DNA from: Pseudonocardia autotrophica
GTDB lineage: Bacteria; Actinomycetota; Actinomycetes; Mycobacteriales; Pseudonocardiaceae
Length of the DNA: 64,000 nucleotides
Direction of reading: 5' to 3'
Assembly: GCF_000717175.1 (NCBI RefSeq)
Contig: NZ_JNYD01000004.1
Coordinates: forward strand, 310,001-374,000
Shown here: positions 16,554-25,414 of the stretch, in pieces
How positions within the stretch are numbered: the stretch's first letter is position 1
How the letters are laid out: the number at the start of each line of letters is the position of its first letter
Program-made: the position numbers and the translations under genes
The notes under the pieces: generated by a model
The model's database searches: none
Told to the model about the DNA's origin: nothing
The model's input: the letters and a program-made list of their open reading frames with translations, nothing else

Positions 16554-18484
16554 CAGTTCCCGCCTCCGAAGAACCCGCCGCCGCCGTTGGACGACTGGCC
16601 GACCACCAGCGTGACCGTCTCGTCCGGGTCGACGGACCGCCCGGCCGACGGGTCGGTCTGGACCACCCGGTTGTTCTGCGACGAGTCGTTCACCTGCGTG
16701 GCCTGCAGCTGGTAGTTCCGGATGCCGGCCGAGCGCAGCTGGTCGACCGCGTCGTTCACGGACTGGCCGACGACGTTGGGCATCTGCACCTGGTTGCCGC
16801 GCGAGATCTGCAGCGTGATGGTGGTGCCCGGCGCGACCCGGGTGCCGGCCGCCGGGTTGGTGCCCACCACGGTGCCCTCCTGGCCGCCACCGTCGACGTT
16901 CTGCGTCTGCACGGAGCTGAACCCGGAGTTCGCCAGGGTCGACTTGGCCTGGTCCTCGCTCTGGCCGCTGACGTCCGGCACCGCGACCGTGGTCTGCTTC
17001 GTGCCGACCACGACGGCCACGGCGCTGCCGCCCGGCGCGTCGACCCCGGCCGCCGGCGTCGACGAGATGATCGTGCCGACGAGGCTCGAGTCCGAGGTCT
17101 CCTGCGTCTTCTGCTCGCCCAGCTTGAGTCCCCGCTGCTCGAGCAGCGAGGCGGCCTCGTCCGGGGTCTTGCCGGTCAGCGCCGGCACGGTGGCCGACGC
17201 GGGCCCGGTGCCCACGTAGATCGTGACCCGGCTGCGCTCGGCGACCTGCACGTTGGACCCCGGGTCCGTGCGCGTGACCTTGTTGGCCTGCGCCACGTCC
17301 GACGGCTCCTGCTTCAGGTCCACGAGCAGTCCGGCGTTGACGACGGCGGTGCGCGCCGCGTCGGGATCCTGGCCGACGACGTTGGGCACGGCGACCTGGT
17401 CGGGCTGCGCCGGCCCGCCCAGCACCTGGTAGGCGAAGAAGCCGATCAGGCCGAGCGCGGCGACCACCGCGACGATGATTCCCACTGTGCGGCCGGTGCG
17501 CCGCGGGGGCTCCTCGTCCTCCCAGGCCTGCGGGGGCGGCGGCGGGGCGTGCCGGCCGCCGCCGGAGATCCGCCGGGTGGCGGCGGTGTGCTCGGCGAGC
17601 AGCGCGGTGCGCTCGTCCTCGCTCATCACCATCGGCGCGAGCGGCTGCTGACCGTTGCGCACCCGGATGAGGTCCGTGCGCATCTCGGCGGCCGACTGGT
17701 ACCGGTTGGCCGGGTTCTTCGACAGCGCCTTGAGCACCACCGCGTCGAGCGACGGGGGAATCTGCGGGTTGACGTCCGACGGGCGGCGCGGGTCCTCCCG
17801 CACGTGCTGGTAGGCGACCGCGACCGGCGTGTCGCCGGTGAACGGCGGCTCGCCCGTGAGCAGCTCGAACAGCACGCAGCCGGCGGCATAGACGTCCGAC
17901 CGCGCGTCGACCTGCTCGCCCCGCGCCTGCTCCGGGGAGAGGTACTGCGCGGTGCCGATGACGGCCGCGGTCTGCGTGACGTTCTGGCCCTCGCCCAGCG
18001 CGCGGGCGATGCCGAAGTCCATCACCTTCACCGCGCCGTTGCGGGTGATCATGACGTTCGCGGGCTTGACGTCCCGGTGGATGATGTTGTGCCGGTGGCT
18101 GAAGTCGAGGGCCGCGCAGACGTCCGCCATGACCTCGATGACCCGCTGCTGGGACAGCGGCCCGGTGGTCTTGACGATCTCCCGCAGCGTCTGGCCGTCG
18201 ACGAACTCCATGACGATGTACGGCAGCGGGCCGAACTCGGTCTGCGTCTCGCCGGTGTCGTACACCGCGACGATCGCGGGGTGGTTCAGCGCGGCCGCGT
18301 TCTGGGCCTCGCGGCGGAACCGCAGCTGGAACTGGGGGTCGCGCGCCAGGTCGGCGCGCAGCACCTTGATGGCGACGTCCCGGCTCAGTCGCGTGTCCAT
18401 CCCGCGATGGACCTCGGACATGCCGCCGTAGCCGAGCGTGTCGCCCAGCTGGTAGCGCTCGGAGAGCAGCTTGGGGGTCGTCAT
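16553..18484 (-). CDS. pknB: Ser/Thr protein kinase PknB with four PASTA domains
   Basis: 643 residues. Kinase domain 11-275: catalytic Lys40 (VAIKVLR), HRDVKPAN near 136-143, DFG near 156, activation loop TQTAAVIGTAQYLSPEQA with the two autophosphorylated Thr of the family. A transmembrane helix lies near 340-360 (IIVAVVAALGLIGFFAYQVL), followed by four extracellular PASTA repeats to the C-terminus, which bind muropeptides or lipid II. ATG 18484 (MTTPKLLSERYQLG) matches the family start. It controls cell-wall growth; PstP (23493) reverses its phosphorylations and FhaA, FhaB and CrgA act nearby. Confidence 0.96.
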   Translation of the reverse strand: MTTPKLLSERYQLGDTLGYGGMSEVHRGMDTRLSRDVAIKVLRADLARDPQFQLRFRREAQNAAALNHPAIVAVYDTGETQTEFGPLPYIVMEFVDGQTLREIVKTTGPLSQQRVIEVMADVCAALDFSHRHNIIHRDVKPANVMITRNGAVKVMDFGIARALGEGQNVTQTAAVIGTAQYLSPEQARGEQVDARSDVYAAGCVLFELLTGEPPFTGDTPVAVAYQHVREDPRRPSDVNPQIPPSLDAVVLKALSKNPANRYQSAAEMRTDLIRVRNGQQPLAPMVMSEDERTALLAEHTAATRRISGGGRHAPPPPPQAWEDEEPPRRTGRTVGIIVAVVAALGLIGFFAYQVLGGPAQPDQVAVPNVVGQDPDAARTAVVNAGLLVDLKQEPSDVAQANKVTRTDPGSNVQVAERSRVTIYVGTGPASATVPALTGKTPDEAASLLEQRGLKLGEQKTQETSDSSLVGTIISSTPAAGVDAPGGSAVAVVVGTKQTTVAVPDVSGQSEDQAKSTLANSGFSSVQTQNVDGGGQEGTVVGTNPAAGTRVAPGTTITLQISRGNQVQMPNVVGQSVNDAVDQLRSAGIRNYQLQATQVNDSSQNNRVVQTDPSAGRSVDPDETVTLVVGQSSNGGGGFFGGGN

Positions 18485-18593
18485 CGGGTCCGGTTCCTGA
18501 GGGGGTCGGGGGCGGGACTCATCATGCCCGGCCCGGGTGGGACCGCGGTCCCCGGCCACCCCGGGCGTGCGCCGACCCGGCGACTGCGAGGGC

Positions 18594-20528
18594 TCACCGG
18601 ACCTCCTCCGTGCGGGTCGGGGCGGCCGCGGACCCCGCGGGCCCGGCCGGTGCCGCCGGACGGGCGAGGACGGCCACCTGGCCCGACACGCTACCTGTCG
18701 AGGTGTCCGCGTGCGTCCCGTTCGGTGTGAGCCCGGTGGACGGCGCCGCGGCGTCGGCGAACAGCTTCGGGACCGTGAGCGCCGCCACGACGACGGCCGC
18801 GACGATCAACAGCACGAAGGCCACGAGCAGCACGGTCCCGGAGCGCTGCGACTGCTGCCGGGCGACGAGCTTCAGCGGTTCGGTGGGCGGCGCGGGCGCG
18901 ACCGGCGGGCGCGGTGGGGGCGTGCGGGATGCGGCTCCGGGCGTCGCCGGGCCGGTCGCCGGGCGCGCGGTGCCACCGGGCGTCGGTGTGGGCGTCGGGG
19001 TCGGGCTGGGCGTGGCGGTGCGCGCCGCGCCGCCGGAGCTCGTGGGGGTCGGCGAGGGCCGGGCGGGTGTGGCACCCCGGGCGGGCGAGCGCAGCGCCTG
19101 CGGGCCCGACGCGGCGGCGGCCGGAGCCGGACGCCCGTCCGCGGCGGCCCTGTCCCGGGCGCCGCGGTCCGGGGCGCTGCGGTCGGAGGTGCCGCGGTCG
19201 GAAGCGCTCCGGTCGGAGGTGCCGCGGCCGGGGGTGTTCCGGTCGGGGGTGTTCCGCTCCGGCGAGGGGCGGGACCGGTCGCGGCCGGGACCCGCTCCGT
19301 CCCGATCCGCGGACCCGGCCTGCTCGATCGCCCGGCGCGCGCCCGCGGAGGGCGAGGAGGTGGGGGACACGGGCGGCAGGGACGGCGCGGACGACACCCC
19401 GGCCGCCGGGGAACCGGTCGACGAGCCCGCGGCGGACACCCCGCCCGACGACACCCCGTCCGAGGACACCTCGCCGGACGACGTTCCTGCGGCGGACGAC
19501 GACCCGGCGCGGCTCCGGTCCCGCCCGCGCGTCGCCCGCCGCTCCCGCTTGCTGCGCCGACGGTGGCTCGTGGGGGTGTCGGTGCCCGGGTCGGCGCCGT
19601 CCGACCCCGCCGACGGCAGCCGCAGGCCCTGCGCGGTCATCCGCGCGGGCGTGGGCAGTGCCTCGTCCCGGCGCACGGCGGCGACCGCGGCGGCCAGCTC
19701 GGCGCCGTCGGCGTAGCGCCGGTCCGGGTCCTTGACCAGGATCGTCTCGATCAACTGCCGGACCCGCCACGGCACGGACTCCGGAAGCGGCGGCGGCTCG
19801 TCGCGGACCTGCATCATCGCGACGGCCACGGCGTTGTCGGCGCGGAAGGGCCGGTGGCCGGCCAGGCACTCGTAGCCGACGATGCCGAGCGAGTAGACGT
19901 CGCCCTCCGGCCCGGCCTCGCCGCCGCTGGCCTGCTCGGGCGCGATGTAGTGGGCCGTGCCCATGACCATGCCGGTGCGGGTGACGGGCACGGCGTTGGC
20001 GGCCTTGGCGATGCCGAAGTCCGTGAGCTTCACCGTGCCGTCGACGCGGATGAGGATGTTCCCGGGCTTGACGTCCCGGTGCACGAACCCGCGCTCGTGG
20101 GCCGCGTAGAGCGAGTGCGCCGCCTGCTCCATGATCCGCAGCGTCTCGGCCGGCTCCATCGGCCCGCGCGCGATCACGGCGGACAGCGGCTCGCCACGGA
20201 CGAGCTCCATCACCAGGTAGGCGGTGCGCCGCCCGTCCTCGGTGACCTCGTCCTCGCCGTAGTCGTGGATGGAGGCGACGCCGGAATGGTTGAGCGAGGC
20301 CACCGTGCGGGCCTCGATGCGGAAGCGGTGGAGGAACTCGTCGTCGTCCGAGAGCTCGCCGCGCAACACCTTGACGGCCACGTTGCGGCCGAGCCGCTCG
20401 TCGAGCGCCTCCCAGACCTCGCCCATGCCGCCGACGGCGATCCGCCGCTCCAGCTTGTAGCGGTCGGCGATCAGCCGGCCCGCGGCGAGGCTGCCGGGGA
20501 CGGGGATCGGCCCGCCCGCGGCCGTCAC
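18594..20528 (-). CDS. pknA: Ser/Thr protein kinase PknA
   Basis: 644 residues. Kinase domain about 20-285 with Lys53 (VAVKVLRGEL), HRDVKPGN near 152 and DFG (LTDFGIAKAA). The juxtamembrane region 300-560 is very long and low-complexity: Ser/Asp/Arg repeats of the form SDRxxxDRG, then Thr-Pro repeats (TPSPTPTPTPTPG). One transmembrane helix (VLLVAFVLLIVAAVVVAAL) precedes a short extracellular tail without PASTA domains. The GTG overlaps the pbpA stop as GTGA. It acts with PknB on shape and division proteins. The tandem repeats in the linker deserve a length-polymorphism check. Confidence 0.94.
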   Translation of the reverse strand: MTAAGGPIPVPGSLAAGRLIADRYKLERRIAVGGMGEVWEALDERLGRNVAVKVLRGELSDDDEFLHRFRIEARTVASLNHSGVASIHDYGEDEVTEDGRRTAYLVMELVRGEPLSAVIARGPMEPAETLRIMEQAAHSLYAAHERGFVHRDVKPGNILIRVDGTVKLTDFGIAKAANAVPVTRTGMVMGTAHYIAPEQASGGEAGPEGDVYSLGIVGYECLAGHRPFRADNAVAVAMMQVRDEPPPLPESVPWRVRQLIETILVKDPDRRYADGAELAAAVAAVRRDEALPTPARMTAQGLRLPSAGSDGADPGTDTPTSHRRRSKRERRATRGRDRSRAGSSSAAGTSSGEVSSDGVSSGGVSAAGSSTGSPAAGVSSAPSLPPVSPTSSPSAGARRAIEQAGSADRDGAGPGRDRSRPSPERNTPDRNTPGRGTSDRSASDRGTSDRSAPDRGARDRAAADGRPAPAAAASGPQALRSPARGATPARPSPTPTSSGGAARTATPSPTPTPTPTPGGTARPATGPATPGAASRTPPPRPPVAPAPPTEPLKLVARQQSQRSGTVLLVAFVLLIVAAVVVAALTVPKLFADAAAPSTGLTPNGTHADTSTGSVSGQVAVLARPAAPAGPAGSAAAPTRTEEVR

Positions 20529-21994
20529 TGGCCGCCCCGCAACGCCTCCGCGATCACGGCCCGCCCGATCGGGGCGGCGACGGAGCCGCCCGTGGCCTCG
20601 AGGGCCCGGTCGCCGCCGTTCTCGACGAGCACGGCCACCGCGACCTGCGGGTCGTTGGCCGGGGCGAACGCGACGTACCAGGCGTGCGGCGGCGTGTTCT
20701 TGGGATCGGTGCCGTGCTCCGCGGTGCCGGTCTTCGACGCGATCTGGACGCCGGTGATCTTGCCGCCGCCGGAGGTGCGGGCCTCCGAGCCGATCATCAT
20801 GTCGGTGAGCGTGGCGGCGACGCCGGCCGGCATCGAGCGGCCGAGCCGGTCCGGTTCGGTGGTGTCGATGACGTCGAGGTCCGGGCCCTGCACCTCCTTG
20901 ATCACGTGCGGGGCCATGGTCTGCCCGCCGTTGGCGATCGAGGCGACGATCATCGCGTTCTGCAGCGGGGTCAGCCGCACGTCCCGCTGGCCGATCGAGG
21001 ACTGCTGCACCGCGGCGGTGTCCGGCAGGTCGCCGACGCCCGAGGCCGTGACCGGCATCGGGATGGACAGGTCGGAGCGGCCGATGCCGAACGCGTCCGC
21101 CTGGGCGCGCAGCTTGTCCGCCCCGAGCTCGCCGCCGAGCTGCGCGAACGCCGTGTTGCAGGAGCGGGCCAGCGCCTCGCGCAGCGACGCCGTCTGGCCG
21201 GTGCCGCACTGGGTGCCGGCGTAGTTCTCCAGCGTGGTGTTCGTGTTGGTGAGCTTGATGTTCGGCGCCGCGGTGAGCTGGCTGTCCGGGGTGTAGCCGT
21301 TCTGCAGCGCGGCCGCGACGTCGACGAGCTTGAACGTCGACCCGGGCGGGAAGGTCTGGTCGATCGCGCGGTTCGGCAGGGTCGCCGGGTCCGCGGCGTT
21401 TTCGGCCTTCCACGCCTGCTGCTGGGTCGCCGAGTTGTGGCTGGCCAGCGGGTTCGGGTCGAACGACGGCGTGGACACCATCGCCAGGATCTCGCCCGTC
21501 TTCGGCTGCAGGGCCACGACGGCGCCCTCGTAGCCCTTCTCGGACATCTCCTGGTACGCCCGCTCCTGCACGGACGGCTTGACCGTGAGCACGACGTTGC
21601 CGCCGCTCGGGTCCCGCCCGGTGATCAGGTCGGAGAGCCGGCGGGCGAACAGCCGGTCGTCACTGCCGTTGAGCACCGGGTCGGCGTAGCGCTCGAGGCC
21701 GCTGGAGCTGTAGATCACCGAGTAGTAGCCGGTCAGTGGCGAGTAGGCCGGCCCGTCCGTGTACTGGCGCTGGTACTTGAGGCGGTCGTCCGTCTCGACG
21801 CTCTGCGCGAGCACCTGCCCGTCGGCCGAGATCTGGCCCCGCTTGCGGGCGTACTCGGCGAGCAGGACGCGCTGGTTGCGCGGGTCGTCCCGGTAGTCGC
21901 CGGCCTTCACGACCTGCACGTAGGTCAGGTTGCCGAGCAGCAGCAGGATCAGCGCCATCACGGCGATCGCGATCCGGCGGATCGGGGTGTTCAC
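20525..21994 (-). CDS. pbpA: Class B penicillin-binding protein PbpA
   Basis: 489 residues; a D,D-transpeptidase that cross-links septal or lateral peptidoglycan. One N-terminal membrane anchor (AIAVMALILLLLGNLTYVQV), a linker, then the transpeptidase domain with all three motifs: STFK (PPGSTFKLVD), SCN (LARSCNTAFAQ) and KTG (ASKTGTAEHG). The GTG start overlaps the rodA stop (GTGA), implying coupled synthesis with its glycosyltransferase partner RodA. Regulation is expected through PknA, PknB and FhaA. Confidence 0.95.
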   Translation of the reverse strand: MNTPIRRIAIAVMALILLLLGNLTYVQVVKAGDYRDDPRNQRVLLAEYARKRGQISADGQVLAQSVETDDRLKYQRQYTDGPAYSPLTGYYSVIYSSSGLERYADPVLNGSDDRLFARRLSDLITGRDPSGGNVVLTVKPSVQERAYQEMSEKGYEGAVVALQPKTGEILAMVSTPSFDPNPLASHNSATQQQAWKAENAADPATLPNRAIDQTFPPGSTFKLVDVAAALQNGYTPDSQLTAAPNIKLTNTNTTLENYAGTQCGTGQTASLREALARSCNTAFAQLGGELGADKLRAQADAFGIGRSDLSIPMPVTASGVGDLPDTAAVQQSSIGQRDVRLTPLQNAMIVASIANGGQTMAPHVIKEVQGPDLDVIDTTEPDRLGRSMPAGVAATLTDMMIGSEARTSGGGKITGVQIASKTGTAEHGTDPKNTPPHAWYVAFAPANDPQVAVAVLVENGGDRALEATGGSVAAPIGRAVIAEALRGGQ

Positions 21995-23493
21995 GGGCGG
22001 CCCCCCGTCGGGCCGGGGACCGGTCCCGTGGTCGGGCCGACCGCGGGCCGCTGGACCAGCTCGGTGCCGGCGTCGGCGATCGGGACGGCCGGGGCGGCGG
22101 GGCGGCGCGTGAGCGGGGCCCGCGCCGCGTTCGAGATCCGCAGGAGCATCGCGACGAGAGCGTAGTTCGCGACGAGCGACGACCCGCCGTAGGACAGGAA
22201 CGGCAGGGTCAGGCCGGTCAGCGGGATCAGCTTGGTGACGCCGCCGATGACCACGAAGATCTGCAGCGCGACCGCGAAGGACAGGCCCGTGGCCAGCAGC
22301 TTGCCGAAGCTGTCCCGCACCGCGAGGGCACTGCGCAGGCCGCGGGTGATCAGCACCAGGTAGACCACGAGGATCGACGCCAGCCCGATCAGCCCCAGCT
22401 CCTCGCCGAGCGAGGAGAAGATGAAGTCGCTCTCCGCGAACGGCACCAGGTCCGGGCGGCCCGCGCCCAGGCCGGTGCCGCCGACGCCGCCGGTGCCGAG
22501 CCCGAACAGCGCCTGCGCGATCTGGTAGCCGCGGTTGTCGTAGTCCGAGAACGGGTCGAGCCAGACCTGCACGCGGACCTGCACGTGCCCGAAGAGCTGG
22601 TACGCGATCAGCGCGCCGATCACGAAGAACCCGATGCCGATGAGCATCCACGACACGCGCTCGGTCGCCGCGTAGAGCAGGACCAGGAGGATCCCGAAGA
22701 ACAGCAGCGAGGACCCGAGGTCGCGCTCGACGACGAGCACGCCGACCGACAGCCCCCACGCCACCAGCAGCGGCGCGAGGTCGCGGGCGCGGGGCAGTTC
22801 CATGCCGAGGAACCGGCGCCCGGCGGTGGAGAACAGGTCCCGCTTCTGCACCAGGAACGCGGCGAAGAAGATGATCAGAAGGATCTTGGCGAACTCACCG
22901 GGCTGGATGCCGGCGCCACCGATCCGGATCCACAGCTTGGCGCCGTTGACCTCGGAGATCGACGACGGCAGCAGGCCGGGCAGGGCGAGCAGGACCAGGC
23001 CGACGAGGCCGCAGGTGAAGCCGTAGCGCGCCAGCGTCCGGTGGTCCTTCACCAGCCACAGCACGGCGATGAACAGCGCCAGCCCGACGGCCGTCCACAG
23101 GATCTGCTTGAACACCAGCGAGTCCGGCACGGGCTGGCCGAGCAGCGCGGCGCGATCCTGGTCGGCCAGGTCGAGCCGGTGGATCATCACCAGGCCCAGC
23201 CCGTTGAGCAGCGCGACCGAGGGCAGGATCAGCGGGTCCGCGTACGGCGCGAACTTCCGGACCGCCAGGTGCGCGAGCGTGAGCACCACCAGGTACGCCA
23301 GGCCCACGTAGAGCAGCGTCGGCGTGAGCTCCTGCTCCTGGTTGGCCTCCACCAGCACCAGCGCGCCGGTCACGATGACCGCGGCGAACACCAGCAGCAA
23401 CAGCTCGATGGTGCGTCCGGTGGGCAGCGCGGGAGCGCCCTCCCGACCGTTCGCCCCGCCCGGCCGGGCCGCACTGAGTCCCGGGGCCGCCAT
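21991..23493 (-). CDS. rodA: SEDS peptidoglycan glycosyltransferase RodA
   Basis: 500 residues with about 12 transmembrane helices. It polymerises lipid II at the membrane. SEDS landmarks: HRTLARYGF, VNGAKLWIRIGGAGIQPGEF (motif around the catalytic region), RGYQIAQALFGLGTGG, SDFIFSSLGEELG and the C-terminal FLSYGGSSLVANY. The catalytic Asp lies in ERDLGSS. The ATG overlaps the pstP stop by one nt. An N-terminal 25-residue cytoplasmic extension and a C-terminal Pro/Thr tail exceed the core family length. Confidence 0.95.
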   Translation of the reverse strand: MAAPGLSAARPGGANGREGAPALPTGRTIELLLLVFAAVIVTGALVLVEANQEQELTPTLLYVGLAYLVVLTLAHLAVRKFAPYADPLILPSVALLNGLGLVMIHRLDLADQDRAALLGQPVPDSLVFKQILWTAVGLALFIAVLWLVKDHRTLARYGFTCGLVGLVLLALPGLLPSSISEVNGAKLWIRIGGAGIQPGEFAKILLIIFFAAFLVQKRDLFSTAGRRFLGMELPRARDLAPLLVAWGLSVGVLVVERDLGSSLLFFGILLVLLYAATERVSWMLIGIGFFVIGALIAYQLFGHVQVRVQVWLDPFSDYDNRGYQIAQALFGLGTGGVGGTGLGAGRPDLVPFAESDFIFSSLGEELGLIGLASILVVYLVLITRGLRSALAVRDSFGKLLATGLSFAVALQIFVVIGGVTKLIPLTGLTLPFLSYGGSSLVANYALVAMLLRISNAARAPLTRRPAAPAVPIADAGTELVQRPAVGPTTGPVPGPTGGRP

Positions 23494-24857
23494 CAGCTCG
23501 CCGGCCGGCAGGTCAAGCCCGGCTCGGGGGTGACGGTCGGCAGCGGAGTGGTGTCCGTGGGCGGCGCGTTCGGGTCCGGCGGGGCGTTCGGGTCGGGCTG
23601 TGCGGCGCCGGCGGGCGCGGGCGGGGTCGTGGTGGCGGGCTGTTCGGTGGGGCAGACCGGCAGCATGCGCTGGTGCAGCCGGGCGACGGTGCCGCGGGCG
23701 CCGTCGAGGCCGTTCGAGGCGGGGATGCCGGCGGTGACCGTGTTGCGCGCGTCCTCGGGCAGGTCGGACAACGTGATGTCCGACCGCTCGGCCACGGTCT
23801 GCAACGGCACGCCCAGCACGCTCCCGCGCACCCCCTGGTAGATCACGACCTGTTGGGAGTCGGTCCCGACGTAGTACTGCTGCATCACCCAGCTGCGCGC
23901 CAGCCAGCCGCCCACGGCGAGAAGCACGAGCAGCCCGGCCACGGCGATGCCCACGCGCACCGCGGTGCGGCGGTGCGGCCGGTCCGGGTGGGACGCGGCC
24001 GCGGGCTCGACGCGGCGGGGCAGGGCCCGGGGGAGCGTGGTCGCGGAGGCCCGGGACGCGGCCGTGTCGGCGCCGACTATCCCGTCCTCGCTGCCGTCCC
24101 CGGCCGCGCCGCCGATGATGGGGGCGTCGTCGCCGTAGTCGACGTCGAGGACGTCGGCGACGATGCAGGTGATGTTGTCCGGCCCGCCTCCGCGCAGGGC
24201 CAGCTCGATGAGCCGGTCGGCGCACTCGCGCGGGTCCTGGTACTGGCGCAGCGTCTCGGCCAGCGTCTCGTCGCTCACCGGGCCGGACAGCCCGTCCGAG
24301 CAGAGCAGGTAGCGGTCCCCGGCGCGGGCCTCGCGGATCGTCAGCGAGGGCTCGACCTCGGCCCCCGTGATCGCCCGCAGCAGCAGCGAGCGCTGCGGGT
24401 GCGTGTGCGCCTCGTCCTCGGTGATCCGGCCCTCGTCGATCAGCGACTGGACGAACGTGTCGTCCTTCGTGATCTGGGCGAAGGACCCGTCGCGGAGCTG
24501 GTAGCACCGCGAGTCGCCGACGTGCACCAGGCCGAGCCGGGTGCCCGCGAAGAGGATCGCGGTCAGCGTGGTGCCCATGCCCTCGAGGTCGGGGGACTCC
24601 GCGACGTGCCGGGTGATCGCCGCGTTGCCCTCGAAGGTGGCCTCGCGCAGCTCGGCCAGCAGGTCGTCGCCCGGCTGGTCCTCGTCGAGCGGGGCCAGTG
24701 CGGAGATGACCAGGGACGACGCCACCTCGCCGGCGGCGTGCCCGCCCATCCCGTCCGCCAGGGCCAGCAGCCGCGGACCGGCGTAGACCGCGTCCTGGTT
24801 GTTCTGCCGGACGAGCCCGCGATCGCTGCGGGCGGAGTAGCGCAGGACCAGCGTCAT
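23493..24857 (-). CDS. pstP: PP2C-type Ser/Thr phosphatase PstP
   Basis: 454 residues. N-terminal PP2C domain (5-240) with metal-binding motifs ALADGMGGHAAGE, VHVGDSRCYQL, LCSDGLSGPV and GGPDNITCIV. A transmembrane helix near residue 305-325 (GIAVAGLLVLLAVGGWLA) and an extracellular C-terminal part rich in Pro/Thr. It removes phosphates from PknA, PknB and their substrates. The ATG overlaps the fhaB stop as ATGA. Confidence 0.96.
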   Translation of the reverse strand: MTLVLRYSARSDRGLVRQNNQDAVYAGPRLLALADGMGGHAAGEVASSLVISALAPLDEDQPGDDLLAELREATFEGNAAITRHVAESPDLEGMGTTLTAILFAGTRLGLVHVGDSRCYQLRDGSFAQITKDDTFVQSLIDEGRITEDEAHTHPQRSLLLRAITGAEVEPSLTIREARAGDRYLLCSDGLSGPVSDETLAETLRQYQDPRECADRLIELALRGGGPDNITCIVADVLDVDYGDDAPIIGGAAGDGSEDGIVGADTAASRASATTLPRALPRRVEPAAASHPDRPHRRTAVRVGIAVAGLLVLLAVGGWLARSWVMQQYYVGTDSQQVVIYQGVRGSVLGVPLQTVAERSDITLSDLPEDARNTVTAGIPASNGLDGARGTVARLHQRMLPVCPTEQPATTTPPAPAGAAQPDPNAPPDPNAPPTDTTPLPTVTPEPGLTCRPAS

Positions 24858-25312
24858 GAGCGCAGCTCGATCACCGTCTTGCCGATACGGACAGGGACCC
24901 CGAGGGGCACCCGGGTGGGTCCGGTGACCTTAGCCCGGTCCAGGTAGGTGCCGTTCGTCGACCCGAGGTCCTCGACGTACCACTCCTCGCCCTGCTGGCT
25001 GATCCGCGCATGGCGGGTCGAGGCGTAGTCGTCGTCCAGCTTGAGCGTGGAGTCGTCCGCCCGGCCGATGAGGATCGGCCGGGAGTCCAGCGTGATCCGG
25101 GTGCCCGCGAGCGGGCCCTGGGTGACCTGGAGCTGGCGGGCGGTGCGGCTGCGCCCCGCCTTGGCGGACACCCGGCCGCCACCGGGCATGATCGCCCGCA
25201 GGCCGGACGCCGCGTAGAGGTCCGAGCGGACCACCCGCAGCGCGACCAGCACGAACAGCCAGAGCAGGGCGAGGAAACCCGCTCTGGTCAGCTGCAGCAC
25301 CAATTCGGGCAC
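24854..25312 (-). CDS. fhaB: FHA-domain protein FhaB (FipA)
   Basis: 152 residues. An N-terminal transmembrane helix (AGFLALLWLFVLVALRVV) and a C-terminal FHA domain ([40 protein letters not shown]) that reads phosphothreonine. The mycobacterial counterpart links FtsZ and FtsQ under oxidative stress. GTG 25312 begins the conserved sequence VPELVLQLTRAGFL; a TTG 11 codons upstream is less likely. It sits 102 bp after fhaA and overlaps pstP by 4 nt. Confidence 0.94.
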   Translation of the reverse strand: MPELVLQLTRAGFLALLWLFVLVALRVVRSDLYAASGLRAIMPGGGRVSAKAGRSRTARQLQVTQGPLAGTRITLDSRPILIGRADDSTLKLDDDYASTRHARISQQGEEWYVEDLGSTNGTYLDRAKVTGPTRVPLGVPVRIGKTVIELRS

Positions 25313-25414
25313 TCGCCGGGCACTCCGATCTCGTTCGGTGGGCAAAGGACACGGCAGGGACGGTGCAGCGTACCGACCCCGCCCGCGCGACCTCCCGCCC
25401 GGACGCGGGTCGGC

